Part shown: in pieces, positions 42,979 to 52,317 of the stretch
Numbering within the stretch: the first letter of the stretch is position 1
Layout of the letters: each line of letters opens with the position of its first letter
Assembly: GCF_034372165.1 (NCBI RefSeq)
Contig: NZ_CP139698.1
Span: forward strand, 2,604,001 to 2,668,000
Source: Christiangramia sp. OXR-203
Lineage (GTDB): Bacteria; Bacteroidota; Bacteroidia; Flavobacteriales; Flavobacteriaceae
DNA: 64,000 nucleotides
Direction: 5' to 3'
Program-made: the position numbers and the translations under genes
Notes under the pieces: generated by a model
Database searches by the model: none
Told to the model about the DNA's origin: nothing
Seen by the model: only the letters and a program-made list of their open reading frames with translations

Positions 42979-44055
42979 TTGAACGAACATCAGCATAAGT
43001 CTGCGCTAAGCGAATCTCAAAGCAACAATTCCTCCGGAAATGTTAGTGCAGAATCTGCCCAAAGAATAAGAGATTCCCGCCGCAATAAATCTTCGGAAAA
43101 ATCTTTACTGAAGGATTTACTGGACGGAAATAAAACTGCTTTGGGAAGAAGTATCACTCTGGTGGAAAGCAATCAACTGAAGCATAAGGAAATGGCTGAA
43201 GCGATCGTGGAAGGAGCATTGCCTCACGCCAAAAAATCGATTCGCGTTGGAATTACCGGAGTTCCCGGGGTTGGAAAAAGTACTTTCATCGAAAGTTTTG
43301 GTTCCTATCTTATAGAACAGGGTAAAAAGGTTGCTGTCCTAGCGGTAGATCCCAGTAGCTCCGTATCTCACGGAAGTATCCTGGGAGATAAAACCCGCAT
43401 GGAGAAACTGGTCACTCAGAAAAATGCCTTTATTCGTCCTTCGCCAAGTGGCGATTCTTTAGGTGGTGTGGCTCGAAAGACCAGGGAGAGCATTCTGCTA
43501 TGTGAAGCAGCAGGCTTTGATGTCATTCTTATTGAAACTGTTGGTGTTGGACAGAGTGAAACTACAGTTCATAGCATGACCGACTTCTTTTTACTTCTAA
43601 AACTGGCTGGTGCCGGTGATGAATTACAGGGAATCAAACGCGGCATCGTAGAAATGGCAGATGCCATCGTGATCAACAAAGCTGATGGCGAGAATCAGAA
43701 AGCTGCCCGTGAAGCAAGACTTGAATTTAAACGTGCGCTTCAACTTTACCCTCCAAAACCGAGCGAGTGGAAACCACAGGTACAGTTAATTAGTGCTTTA
43801 TACGAAAAGGGTATTTCCGAAGTATGGGAAATGATCACTGAATTTAAAAATTCCACAGAACAAAACGGCCATTTCGAACACAACCGGCAGGAACAGAATA
43901 AGTTCTGGCTATTTCAGAGTATTAATGATCACCTGAAAAGTCGGTTCTATAATGATCCTAAAGTTAAAATAGAACTTGAAAAGCAACTCAGATTAATCGA
44001 TGAAAATAAAACTACTGCTTTCACTGCCGCCAGGGCATTGCTGAAATTATCCTAG
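42979..44055 (+). CDS. meaB: Methylmalonyl-CoA mutase-associated GTPase MeaB
   Basis: MeaB is a G3E-family P-loop GTPase that loads and protects the adenosylcobalamin cofactor of methylmalonyl-CoA mutase. The 358-residue protein has G1 GITGVPGVGKSTF (about 91-103), AVDPSSSVSHGSILGDKTRM, FIRPSPSGDSLGGVARKTRE, IETVGVGQSETTVHSMTDFF (base and Mg-binding region) and VINKADG (NKxD, about 231). The first 40 residues are Ser/Asn-rich and not conserved. The start is TTG, the only reasonable codon. The mutase subunits are not in the window. Its 3' end overlaps the convergent PAP2 gene by 4 bp. Confidence 0.92.
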   Translation: MNEHQHKSALSESQSNNSSGNVSAESAQRIRDSRRNKSSEKSLLKDLLDGNKTALGRSITLVESNQLKHKEMAEAIVEGALPHAKKSIRVGITGVPGVGKSTFIESFGSYLIEQGKKVAVLAVDPSSSVSHGSILGDKTRMEKLVTQKNAFIRPSPSGDSLGGVARKTRESILLCEAAGFDVILIETVGVGQSETTVHSMTDFFLLLKLAGAGDELQGIKRGIVEMADAIVINKADGENQKAAREARLEFKRALQLYPPKPSEWKPQVQLISALYEKGISEVWEMITEFKNSTEQNGHFEHNRQEQNKFWLFQSINDHLKSRFYNDPKVKIELEKQLRLIDENKTTAFTAARALLKLS

Positions 44056-44618
44056 TCCTTCAGAAACTTCAGAAAAAGATATTTCCTTAGTACATGGAAT
44101 AAGAGTCCAAAACATATTCCTATCAATATCCCGGTAACGACATCTCCCGGATAATGTACGCCCAGATAGATCCTGCTATACGAAACTACAAGTGCCCAGA
44201 TACTCAACAAGAAAAGCATCTTAGGATACGCTCTTCGGAATAAAAGTCCGAGGAAAACAGCGACACCCGTCGAATTTGCGGCATGAGCAGAGAAATAACC
44301 GAACCTGCCACAACGTTCTGCAACATATCTTGCATATTCCATGACTCCTTCTTGTCGGCATGGTCTGGGCCTTTCAAATCCATGCTTAAATAAATTTGCA
44401 AGCTGATCTGTAGCCGTAATGAGCAGTGTTACTACCACCATCGTTAGCAGCGTGGCTTTCCAACCGAATTTTCGAAAAATCAAGTAGAGTAATAGCGCAT
44501 ATAATGGAATCGCCATCCATTTATCACTGATCGCGATCCAAAGCCAATCCCACTCTTCTGCCCCCAGGTTATTGAGATACAGAAAAAGTTCTTTGTCCAG
44601 GGCTACTAATTTCTCCAT
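44052..44618 (-). CDS. PAP2 superfamily phosphatase
   Basis: This membrane phosphatase of 188 residues probably acts on undecaprenyl pyrophosphate or a phospholipid phosphate at the periplasmic face. The three family motifs are visible: KHGFERPRP (KxxxxxxRP, about 74-82), FSAHAANSTG (PSGH-like with Ala replacing Pro, about 109-118) and SRIYLGVHYPGDV (SRxxxxxHxxxD, about 146-158). Several hydrophobic helices surround them. It follows the small acidic protein gene without a gap and may be in one transcript with it. Confidence 0.88.
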   Translation of the reverse strand: MEKLVALDKELFLYLNNLGAEEWDWLWIAISDKWMAIPLYALLLYLIFRKFGWKATLLTMVVVTLLITATDQLANLFKHGFERPRPCRQEGVMEYARYVAERCGRFGYFSAHAANSTGVAVFLGLLFRRAYPKMLFLLSIWALVVSYSRIYLGVHYPGDVVTGILIGICFGLLFHVLRKYLFLKFLKD

Positions 44619-44849
44619 TTAGCTCTCTTCGTAACGGCTTACTTCGCGGTCATAAAATTCAGACGCATCTTTAATGATGCCTTCCATTTCACCAGATAAT
44701 TCTTTTTCATCCTCTTTATCAAATTCTTCCAGCCATTCTACTTCGTCGTCTTTAAGATCGATGACAAAGCGTGGAAATTCGGTATGCACCACGAATATGG
44801 ATTCAGGATAATCGGTATTATCACCTAATATGAACTTTGGTAATTCCAT
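44619..44849 (-). CDS. Small acidic protein of unknown function
   Basis: A 76-residue cytoplasmic protein with many Asp and Glu residues. It starts MELPKFILGDNTDYPESIFV, then FPRFVIDLKDDEVEWLEEFD. The helical C-terminus reads EGIIKDASEFYDREVSRYEE. I do not recognise a named family. It lies directly between the MATE gene (3 bp) and the PAP2 gene (adjacent), all on the minus strand, so it is likely co-transcribed with them. Its compact ORF and clean ATG support it as real. Confidence 0.75.
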   Translation of the reverse strand: MELPKFILGDNTDYPESIFVVHTEFPRFVIDLKDDEVEWLEEFDKEDEKELSGEMEGIIKDASEFYDREVSRYEES

Positions 44850-44852
44850 AGT

Positions 44853-46217
44853 TTATGTGTTTAATTTTGCTTCTTTAGTTCTAATTAATTTTCGGCTTAG
44901 ATAATTGAATCGGAAATATAACATAATTGCTGAAGCCGTTAAACCAGCCAGTAAACCAAGCCAGATTCCCATACTACCAAGCCTTTCTGGCTGGCCGTAA
45001 TAAAAACTCACCGGAAAGCCGATAATCCAGTAAGCGATAAAACAGAATACTGTTGGGATCTTAACATCCTGCAGTCCTCTCAAAGCGCCAAGGATCACGA
45101 CCTGTATGCCATCGCTCAATTGAAATAAGGCTGCTATCACCAGCAATTGTGCAGCAAGTGAGATCACTTCAGCATTATCTATATAAAACGTTGGTAAAAT
45201 ATCCTTCAGCAGTACAAATAAGAGTGCAAATACAGCTTCAATAAGGAAAACCAACAGGAAGATCGATATTCCTATTCGTCTTAGTTCCCGGTATTTTTTT
45301 AATCCTACCTGATTTCCAACTCTAATAGTTGCCGTTACGCCCAAACCAACCGCGATCATAAAGGTCATACTTGCCAGGTTGAGAGCGATCTGGTTTGCAG
45401 CCTGCGGATTCGTTCCCAGATTTCCAGCCAGAATAATCGTCCCTGTAAAAATGGCTACTTCAAATAGCATTTGTAAAGCCGTTGGAAATCCAAGGGATAA
45501 CAATCTCTTAAAAATGCTCCATTTCAGCATTTCCTTTTTGGACCATTTAAAGTACTCGGCAAATTTGGATTTCCTACGGAGGATCTCCCAGACGAACCAG
45601 AGCATAAAAAATCTTGAGATCAGGGTCCCCCAGGCAGCTCCTTCAAGCTCCAGTCGTGGAAAGATCCAGATCCCATAAATAAGTATATAGTTGAAAATAA
45701 CGTTCACCACATTCGCCAGTAATGTCGCATACATCGCATATCTGGTTTGTGAGAGTCCGTCTGCAAATTGTTTGAACGCCTGGAAGGCCATTAATGGCAA
45801 CATGGAAAGAGCCACAATATTAAGATACGGAATAGCCAGATCCACTACCTCTGGTGGTTGATCAAGACGGTACAGCAGAGGTTTTGCGATAAGCAGAATG
45901 ATAAATAAGAACAAGCCATTCAGAGTACACAGAATAAGACCATGATGAAAATAGCTTCGACCACCTTCTACATCATTAGCACCATCGGTTTCAGCAATAA
46001 GCGGAGTAATAGCAAAACTAAAGCCGATACCCAGAGACATAGCTATAAAAACCAATGCATTTCCCAGGGAAACTGCAGCCAGTGGAGCGGCGCCCAATCT
46101 CCCAATCATCAAATTATCAACAAGGCCTACCATGACATGCCCCAACTGCCCAAGCATCACCGGGTAGGCGATGTTCAGGTTTTTACCAAATTCTTTCGTA
46201 TAAGCTGATAATTGCAA
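44853..46217 (-). CDS. MATE family efflux transporter
   Basis: This cation-coupled multidrug/metabolite exporter has 454 residues and about 12 hydrophobic helices in the two-bundle MATE pattern. Signature parts are NIAYPVMLGQLGHVMVGLVD (about 14-33), IGRLGAAPLAAVSLG, then VNVIFNYILIYG (about 166-177) and, in the second half, ATIRVGNQVGLKKYRE with GLQDVKIPTVFCFIAYWIIG. Length is normal for the family. The start is TTG just downstream of a good promoter-like element. The substrate is unknown. Confidence 0.92.
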   Translation of the reverse strand: MQLSAYTKEFGKNLNIAYPVMLGQLGHVMVGLVDNLMIGRLGAAPLAAVSLGNALVFIAMSLGIGFSFAITPLIAETDGANDVEGGRSYFHHGLILCTLNGLFLFIILLIAKPLLYRLDQPPEVVDLAIPYLNIVALSMLPLMAFQAFKQFADGLSQTRYAMYATLLANVVNVIFNYILIYGIWIFPRLELEGAAWGTLISRFFMLWFVWEILRRKSKFAEYFKWSKKEMLKWSIFKRLLSLGFPTALQMLFEVAIFTGTIILAGNLGTNPQAANQIALNLASMTFMIAVGLGVTATIRVGNQVGLKKYRELRRIGISIFLLVFLIEAVFALLFVLLKDILPTFYIDNAEVISLAAQLLVIAALFQLSDGIQVVILGALRGLQDVKIPTVFCFIAYWIIGFPVSFYYGQPERLGSMGIWLGLLAGLTASAIMLYFRFNYLSRKLIRTKEAKLNT

Positions 46218-46235
46218 AGCTTGAATTTAAGTTTG

Positions 46236-46265
46236 CAAAGGTAGAGCCTTTAAATATCTTTTAAA
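46236..46265 (-). promoter_or_regulatory. Candidate promoter of the MATE gene
   Basis: On the minus strand TTTA (46262-46265), 18 nt, then TACCTTTG (46236-46243): a perfect -7 and one mismatch at -33. The start site would lie about 12 nt before the TTG start codon. Confidence 0.55.
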
Positions 46266-46291
46266 GAAATGACCCAAAAATAATTCCCTTC

Positions 46292-47707
46292 CTACTTCTT
46301 TAATTGCGGTGTATTGGAGATAGATTCCAATCCGTATTTATCCACAAGATAAACCAGGGAAGCCATCGTTGCCGCACCCAATTCAAGTTCTCTTTTATTC
46401 ACCGCATCAAAAGTATCGTTCGCGGCATGGTGATAATCGAAATAGCGTTGAGAATCTGGTCTCAATCCAGCAAGCACCGTATCGCCACCTTCCAGCGGAC
46501 CAATATCAGCTCCACCACTTCCTTTTTCAAAATAATGGATCAGGTATGGCTCGAAAAGTGGCTTCCAGGATAGAACTTTATTGAACTGAGAATCGCTCGC
46601 GTTAAAAGTAAATCCTCTTGGAGTAAATCCTCCCGAATCACTTTCAAGTGCAAATACATGATCTTCATTTTTTTCCTTTGCAACCTCAGCATATTTGTTT
46701 CCACCACGAAGACCATTTTCTTCATTCATGAACAATACAACACGTAATGTTTTTTTAGGTTGATACCCGGTTTCTTTCAGTAATCTAAGGACTTCCATAG
46801 ATTGCACCACTCCTGCGCCATCATCGTGAGCACCATCTCCAAGATCCCAGGAATCAAGGTGACCACCTACTACCATAATCTCATTTGGAGTTTCAGAACC
46901 AGTAATTTCACCAATTACATTATACGACTGCACATCTGGAAAGTTCTTGCAATTCATTTTAAAATAGACCTGCAGGTCGTTCTGAATCTTTAGCATACTG
47001 CTTAGATATGCGGCATCGTTAGTGGAAATTGCCGCTGCCGGTATCTTTTGGTCTTCTGTTAACTCACCATAACTCATAGAACCGGTATGTGGCAAATCAT
47101 CCATTCGAAGATTCATAGAACGAACGATAACGCCAACAGCTCCATATTTAGCTGCTTCCTCGGCCCCAGAATAACGCTGATCCACACAACCACCATAAGC
47201 TTCAAAAGTAAGTATTTGATCTGCTCGCATAGGTCTGTTATAGAAAACGATCTTTCCTTTTATCTGCTCTTCCCCGTATTCTTTTAATTGCTCCAATCCC
47301 TGTACTTCTATCACCTGTGCTTTCGTACCACCTTCAGCCGTAGCAATAGAACCACCAAGAGCCGTAATATTTACGTTGCGAGTATCGCCAGGACCGGTTT
47401 GCACATAAGCAAATTCCAGTTCTCCACGAGTCCACTTTGGAACCATTACCGGTTGTAACCATACTTTGTCCAGACCTAAATTCTCCAGTTCCTTTTTGGT
47501 ATATTCCACCGCCTGTTCAGCATTGAAAGAACCAGATAAACGACCGCCTATTTGATTCGAAAGATGATCCAGCCACTCATAGCTTTTTCCATTTAGCAGC
47601 GACATATCATAGATCTTCCTGATATTCAGAGAATCTGAAGATTGCGCGATCGTTGCTGAATGAATTCCGAAGAAAGACAGCGCCAGGGTACAAAGTATTT
47701 TTTTCAT
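46292..47707 (-). CDS. Secreted M28 family metallopeptidase
   Basis: M28 enzymes are di-zinc amino- or carboxypeptidases. This 471-residue protein has a Sec signal peptide (ILCTLALSFFGIHSATIAQ, cleaved near residue 21). A PA-type insertion sits in the middle (about 110-250). The peptidase core has the ligands GGHLDSWDLGDGAHDDGAGV (about 281-300), FMNEENGLRGGNKY, LESDSGGFTPRGF and a late YFDYHHAANDTFDAVN. All ligands needed for activity appear present. It probably acts in the periplasm or outside the cell on peptides. It is monocistronic on this view. Confidence 0.92.
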   Translation of the reverse strand: MKKILCTLALSFFGIHSATIAQSSDSLNIRKIYDMSLLNGKSYEWLDHLSNQIGGRLSGSFNAEQAVEYTKKELENLGLDKVWLQPVMVPKWTRGELEFAYVQTGPGDTRNVNITALGGSIATAEGGTKAQVIEVQGLEQLKEYGEEQIKGKIVFYNRPMRADQILTFEAYGGCVDQRYSGAEEAAKYGAVGVIVRSMNLRMDDLPHTGSMSYGELTEDQKIPAAAISTNDAAYLSSMLKIQNDLQVYFKMNCKNFPDVQSYNVIGEITGSETPNEIMVVGGHLDSWDLGDGAHDDGAGVVQSMEVLRLLKETGYQPKKTLRVVLFMNEENGLRGGNKYAEVAKEKNEDHVFALESDSGGFTPRGFTFNASDSQFNKVLSWKPLFEPYLIHYFEKGSGGADIGPLEGGDTVLAGLRPDSQRYFDYHHAANDTFDAVNKRELELGAATMASLVYLVDKYGLESISNTPQLKK

Positions 47708-47763
47708 TAAATGGGATTTGGTCGCAAATTAATAGAATTTAAACAGTTCGAAAACCGAAGCTG

Positions 47764-48645
47764 TTATTTTTCAGCATTTAATTCTTCTTTGTATTGATCT
47801 AAATTTTCCAGGATTTCCGGAGCAAGTTCCGGCTCCTGCACTTCCTTATATTTCGAAAGTTCATCCCTCAGGATCTTTGCGACCAGGTATCTTGCCGTTG
47901 GTTTATCATCGGCCGGGATGATATACCACGGAGAATTTTCCGTAGAAGTCTTATTGATCGCTGCTTCATAACACTCCTGGTATTTATCCCAGAGTTTTCT
48001 TTCCTTAAGGTCATTAGGAGAAAATTTCCAGTTCTTGCTGGGTTTGTTAAGCCTTCTCAATAATCGGTCACGTTGCTCATCCTTGGAAAGGTGCAGGAAA
48101 AATTTGAAAATGATCGTTCCATTCTGGGCAATATGATCCTCAAAATTCCTGATTTGTTCGAAACGCTGATCCCAGAAATTTTCATCTATATCTTCAACGC
48201 TGTTGATGCCAGGAATATTTTCATTCATAATATACCCGGGATGCACTCTTGTGACAAGCACATTTTCGTAATGAGTTCTATTGAATACTCCAAACTTACC
48301 ACGCTCTGGCAAGGCGATGTAATGTCGCCATAAGTAGTCATGCTTTAGCTCCTTGTGAGAAGGAGTTTTAAAGCTGTGCACCACGACTCCCCTACTATTG
48401 AAATTTTTAAAAACCTCCCTGATCAAACTGTCCTTCCCAGCAGTATCCATTCCCTGCAGGCAAACCAGCACGCTATATTTATGGTGCGCATAAAGTACAT
48501 CCTGCCAGTCGCCGAGCTCCTTTCGTACATCTTTCAGTTTGTCTTTAATTTTATCTTCTGAAGCTTCCATCTCTATTTTTGTAGGCTTCTCTTTCAGTTT
48601 AATATTACCGGTTACTTTGAGCTGGGTATGGTCTATTTTCTTCAT
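47764..48645 (-). CDS. Polyphosphate kinase 2 family protein
   Basis: PPK2 enzymes transfer phosphate between polyphosphate and nucleotides. The 293-residue product has the P-loop VCLQGMDTAGKDSLIREVF (about 58-76), HSFKTPSHKELKHDYLWRHY, PERGKFGVFNRTHYENVLVT (lid, about 111-130) and FFLHLSKDEQRDRLLRRL, in the usual order. The length and the N-terminal LKVTGNIKLKEKPTKIEME place it among single-domain class-I/III PPK2-like proteins. The direction of phosphate flow and the nucleotide used cannot be told by eye. Confidence 0.9.
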   Translation of the reverse strand: MKKIDHTQLKVTGNIKLKEKPTKIEMEASEDKIKDKLKDVRKELGDWQDVLYAHHKYSVLVCLQGMDTAGKDSLIREVFKNFNSRGVVVHSFKTPSHKELKHDYLWRHYIALPERGKFGVFNRTHYENVLVTRVHPGYIMNENIPGINSVEDIDENFWDQRFEQIRNFEDHIAQNGTIIFKFFLHLSKDEQRDRLLRRLNKPSKNWKFSPNDLKERKLWDKYQECYEAAINKTSTENSPWYIIPADDKPTARYLVAKILRDELSKYKEVQEPELAPEILENLDQYKEELNAEK

Positions 48646-48723
48646 AAGATTATTAAATGAACCACTAAAGATACAATCTTTATAAAAGTTAATTTTTTTA
48701 TCTTCGCCACAAATTCATTCGGC

Positions 48724-49329
48724 TTGGACAAATTAGAGAGAAAAGATATCATCGATAAGGTCACTACACTTTTAAAGGAGATCCCGTCTTCCATGGATAT
48801 CGTAAAAAAGGATGGAAACCGTGACCAGAGATTTAGATACCTCGCTACGCACATGGTAGATAAAGCCATTGAGAAAGATGCACTTATCGTTTCTGAAAAC
48901 CGACAGGGTATAGCCATTCTTTTCAAAACCAGTAAGAAGGACAATAATATCTGGAAGGATCTATGGTCTCAGCTTAAGCTGGTTGCTAATGTAACTGGAG
49001 TGAAAAATGCGCTGGACATTCTTAAAACACAGAAGTATATTAAGAATCAACGTCCTCAGGAAGGTGAATATCTATACTGCTGGTTCTGGGGAATTCTTAA
49101 GGAATACCGAGGTGCAGATACACAGGTAGGAAAGGAAATGAAGGATGTTTTCTTTAGAACTGCACATGATACAGGTCTGGAATTATATGCAGAAACCCGC
49201 GGTAGAACGAATGCTATCGTTTATCAACGGGTTGGTTTTGATCTTTTTCATGAATGGGACCATCCAAGTGGAGACACCATGTATTTCCTTAAATACGATC
49301 CTAAAAAGCCTAGAAATAAAAGACCTTAG
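48724..49329 (+). CDS. Putative GNAT-like acetyltransferase
   Basis: This 201-residue protein is divergently placed from the PPK2 gene. Its C-terminal half looks like a GNAT fold: YCWFWGILKEYRGADTQVGK (about 119-138) where the acetyl-CoA loop would lie, then AETRGRTNAIVYQRVGFDLF (about 158-177), typical of the YxxxGF end of motif B. The classical Q/RxxGxG/A loop is degenerate, so the family call is tentative. It starts at TTG (48724); no ATG lies near the conserved beginning. It ends by overlapping the convergent response-regulator gene by 4 bp. Confidence 0.55.
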   Translation: MDKLERKDIIDKVTTLLKEIPSSMDIVKKDGNRDQRFRYLATHMVDKAIEKDALIVSENRQGIAILFKTSKKDNNIWKDLWSQLKLVANVTGVKNALDILKTQKYIKNQRPQEGEYLYCWFWGILKEYRGADTQVGKEMKDVFFRTAHDTGLELYAETRGRTNAIVYQRVGFDLFHEWDHPSGDTMYFLKYDPKKPRNKRP

Positions 49330-50492
49330 AACCTACTTCCGAAGAGCTCGACGTCTTCCCTGGTAATTTCCTTACCTCCAAGAATAATGAGCCTTTCCAC
49401 TACGTTTCTAAGTTCTCTTACGTTACCACGCCATTCACTCTGCTTTAGTAATTCGATTGCTTCTGCTGTGAATTCTTTCTTATTAGTTCCCTGTTCTGTA
49501 GCGATCTTTTCACTAAAATGGTCTACCAGAAGTGGGATATCATCTTTTCTATTCTTTAAAGCAGGAACTTCTATAAGGATCACAGCAAGACGATGGTAAA
49601 GATCTTCTCTAAAATTATTTTCCTCGATCTCTTTCTTTAGGTCTTTGTTGGTTGCCGCAACTACTCTTACATCTACCTTGATATCCTTGTCACTTCCAAC
49701 CCTGGAAATTCTACTTTCCTGAAGCGCTCTCAATACTTTTCCCTGAGCAGACATACTCATATCCCCAATCTCATCCAGGAATATAGTTCCTTTGTTAGCT
49801 GCTTCAAATTTCCCGGCTCTATCTTTATTTGCTGAAGTAAAAGCTCCTTTTACATGTCCGAAAAGTTCACTTTCTATCAATTCTGAAGGGATCGCGGCAC
49901 AATTCACTTCTACCATAGGACCTTTAGAGCGATCACTTTTTTGATGCAACCAATGCGCAACAAGTTCCTTTCCAGTCCCATTTGGACCAGTGATTAGAAC
50001 CCTTGCATCGGTATGCGCCACTTTCTCAATCATTCCTTTGATCCTGTTGATCTCTTCAGAATCGCCGATCATTTCATAATTCTTACTTACCTTTTTCTTC
50101 AGGCGGGTATTTTCCACAACCAATTCCTTTCGATCAAGTGCATTTCGAACAGTATTGAGCAAACGATTAAGATCCGGTGGTTTTGAAATATAGTCGAAAG
50201 CTCCGGCCTTCATGGTATTTACGGCGGTATCGAGGTCACCATGTCCAGAGATCATTACAACAGGAATTTCTGGCTTGATCTTCTTAGTCGCTTCAAGTAC
50301 TTCCACACCATCCATTTTCGGCATTTTGATGTCGCAAAGGATCAGGTCAAAATCTTCATTTTTCACCAGTTCCATTCCTGCAAGTCCGTCTTCAGCTTCG
50401 GTAACATGATAATCCTTACTTTCTTCACTCAGTATTTTATTCAGCACACGTCTTATGCTTGCCTCGTCTTCTATCAGTAATATTTTTGCCAT
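49326..50492 (-). CDS. Response regulator with AAA+ sigma-54 interaction domain, no DNA-binding domain
   Basis: A 388-residue NtrC-like protein. The receiver domain (about 1-120) has the phosphoacceptor in [17 protein letters not shown]. The AAA+ domain (about 140-370) has Walker [35 protein letters not shown] then [12 protein letters not shown], Walker [13 protein letters not shown] and [11 protein letters not shown]. Two departures from NtrC are visible. The GAFTGA loop reads GAFTSA, and the protein stops just after the AAA+ lid ([11 protein letters not shown]) with no Fis-type helix-turn-helix. It could act without specific DNA binding or on another target. Its start shares one base with the upstream stop. 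Confidence 0.88.
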   Translation of the reverse strand: MAKILLIEDEASIRRVLNKILSEESKDYHVTEAEDGLAGMELVKNEDFDLILCDIKMPKMDGVEVLEATKKIKPEIPVVMISGHGDLDTAVNTMKAGAFDYISKPPDLNRLLNTVRNALDRKELVVENTRLKKKVSKNYEMIGDSEEINRIKGMIEKVAHTDARVLITGPNGTGKELVAHWLHQKSDRSKGPMVEVNCAAIPSELIESELFGHVKGAFTSANKDRAGKFEAANKGTIFLDEIGDMSMSAQGKVLRALQESRISRVGSDKDIKVDVRVVAATNKDLKKEIEENNFREDLYHRLAVILIEVPALKNRKDDIPLLVDHFSEKIATEQGTNKKEFTAEAIELLKQSEWRGNVRELRNVVERLIILGGKEITREDVELFGSRF

Positions 50493-51391
50493 TAGAATAT
50501 TGTAAATTTTATTCCGCTTCTCGCGTAAAATGTATTTGTTTCATTGATTGTGTACAGATCCTCTCGATCTGCATCACGCAACCTAATATCGTTCAATAAA
50601 GTATGTCCACCATAAATATATAGCTTCAAATGGTCGGTAATACTATATTGATAACCTAAACCACTCAGCAATATTGTCATGGATATACTCTCTGCATTTG
50701 GTCTATCGTTAAAAATTAAAGGCTGCGTATCAATATTTCGCTGAATATTCGCGAAAAACCCGTCCAGTGTAACAAAAGCCTGTAATTCGCTATTTTCACT
50801 AAAATGATATTTCATATTGGTCTTCGGAATTCCTACCGTATACGACCAGTTTTCTGCCCATTTTCTATAGTAGCTCACGATAGGTAAAGGAAATGGAAAT
50901 CCGGTAGTCGTACTATAACGTAACCCTAGTATTAGTCTCCAGGGAATTTCTACTTCCTCCTTATCTCTTATTTTCACAAAGAATACTGAACCTGTATAAA
51001 TGAGATCATCCTGAAGTATAGAGTTTTCAGAAAAATTTGACGCGATCTTTAGGCCGCCTTCAGCTCCAAATCTCCAATCATTACCAAACTTGAAAGTGTA
51101 ACCTAAAGAGCCGGTAAAAGACTGAAACCGGTCAAGATCTGTTGTTTGAAATCCTGTGGGATCTTCAAATTTGAAATTCACGTTCCTGTATTCTACACTC
51201 GGCACCAGATAAGCACCATCCTTTTTTAAAGCAATAGGATATGCTACCTGCGCTCTAAACCTTCGGAAGGAGTTATCTGAATTTTTCTGCGGAAAATAAG
51301 TGTATTCGATCCTGGCAAGATCAGCTGTCTGGGCATTCAGAAATGAAACACCTAGCAAACATATTATCAATATCCAGGACTTATGCATCAT
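50492..51391 (-). CDS. Outer-membrane beta-barrel-like protein (DUF6268 type)
   Basis: This 299-residue secreted protein has a signal peptide (HKSWILIICLLGVSFLNAQ). Many alternating beta-strands with aromatic ends follow (ARIEYTYFPQ, GSLGYTFKFGNDWRFGAEGG, LILGLRYSTTTGFPFPLP, YSYTIGI-like segments) and it ends on FYARSGIKFTIF, a typical C-terminal beta-strand ending in Phe. This fits a small outer-membrane barrel. MMHK at 51391 is the best start and overlaps the mscS-like gene by 11 bp; a longer ORF to 51448 lies inside that gene. Its role is unknown. Confidence 0.75.
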   Translation of the reverse strand: MMHKSWILIICLLGVSFLNAQTADLARIEYTYFPQKNSDNSFRRFRAQVAYPIALKKDGAYLVPSVEYRNVNFKFEDPTGFQTTDLDRFQSFTGSLGYTFKFGNDWRFGAEGGLKIASNFSENSILQDDLIYTGSVFFVKIRDKEEVEIPWRLILGLRYSTTTGFPFPLPIVSYYRKWAENWSYTVGIPKTNMKYHFSENSELQAFVTLDGFFANIQRNIDTQPLIFNDRPNAESISMTILLSGLGYQYSITDHLKLYIYGGHTLLNDIRLRDADREDLYTINETNTFYARSGIKFTIF

Positions 51392-52316
51392 TCTCAGTAG
51401 TTTGATTATTAGGAATTTTATTCCCTGGCGGATAAAACATATGCACATCTCGCTGCGGGAACGGAATGGTAATATCGTTCAATCTGAACTTATCATTAAT
51501 CTTAAATCTCAATTCACTCTTCACCTTTGGATCAACAAAACTATCTGACACATAGAAATGTAATGCAAACATTAAAGCTGAATCTCCAAAGTCTTCAAAA
51601 AGCACGAATGGCTCAGGCTTCTTTAAAATACCTTTCTGCTCCTTGGCGCATTCTAGCAAGATAGTTCTAACTTTCTCAACATCGCTTCCATATGCAACTC
51701 CCACTTTAACCGATTCCCGGGTAGTTTTATGATTCTGCGTATAGTTATATACTGTATCGCTTATAAATTTATGGTTTGGAATGATCATTACTTTATCATC
51801 CCTTGTAAGCGCCCTGGTAGTTCTTAGTTTAATTTCGAATACCCGTGCCACCCGGCCATCCATTTCTATAATATCTCCAACCAGAAGTGATTTATCCAGG
51901 ATAATAAAAATTCCGCCAATTACATCCTGAAATAATTCCTGCAAAGCCAGACCAAGTCCAACAAATAACGCGGCAGAGGCTGTTAATAAGATAGTTACAT
52001 CTACACCTGTGGAGCTTAAAGTAATTAGGATCACCGTAAGATATACGAAGTATTTGATGAATTTAAAGACGCTAATAAACTTCAGCTTGTCTTCTTCCAT
52101 CAACTTTGAGGTGATAAAAGATCGAATTAACCTTAATGCAACGCTGGTCAGTAGAAAGGACAGAATGACAATAATGACCATTCCAACGGTGATCTTAACA
52201 TCATCACCTCCTATCTGATAACTGAATCCGGCATTCCAGAAATCCTGGATCAAACCCCAGATATCTTCCTCAATTACTTCTGTAACTTTCTCTTTTGTAG
52301 ATTGATCTTCCTGCAT
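51381..52316 (-). CDS. MscS family mechanosensitive channel
   Basis: This 311-residue inner-membrane channel protein has three hydrophobic segments. The first is near 44-64 (VGMVIIVILSFLLTSVALRL), the second near 88-105 (FIKYFVYLTVILITLSST) and the pore-lining TM3 near 112-140 with ALFVGLGLALQELFQDVIGG. The cytoplasmic beta domain follows (GDIIEMDGRVARVFEIKLRT, VMIIPNHKFISDTVYNY). The order and the Gly/Ala-rich TM3 match MscS. It is embedded in a leftward cluster with an ABC exporter upstream and a response regulator downstream. Confidence 0.92.
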   Translation of the reverse strand: MQEDQSTKEKVTEVIEEDIWGLIQDFWNAGFSYQIGGDDVKITVGMVIIVILSFLLTSVALRLIRSFITSKLMEEDKLKFISVFKFIKYFVYLTVILITLSSTGVDVTILLTASAALFVGLGLALQELFQDVIGGIFIILDKSLLVGDIIEMDGRVARVFEIKLRTTRALTRDDKVMIIPNHKFISDTVYNYTQNHKTTRESVKVGVAYGSDVEKVRTILLECAKEQKGILKKPEPFVLFEDFGDSALMFALHFYVSDSFVDPKVKSELRFKINDKFRLNDITIPFPQRDVHMFYPPGNKIPNNQTTENDA

Positions 52317-52317
52317 T

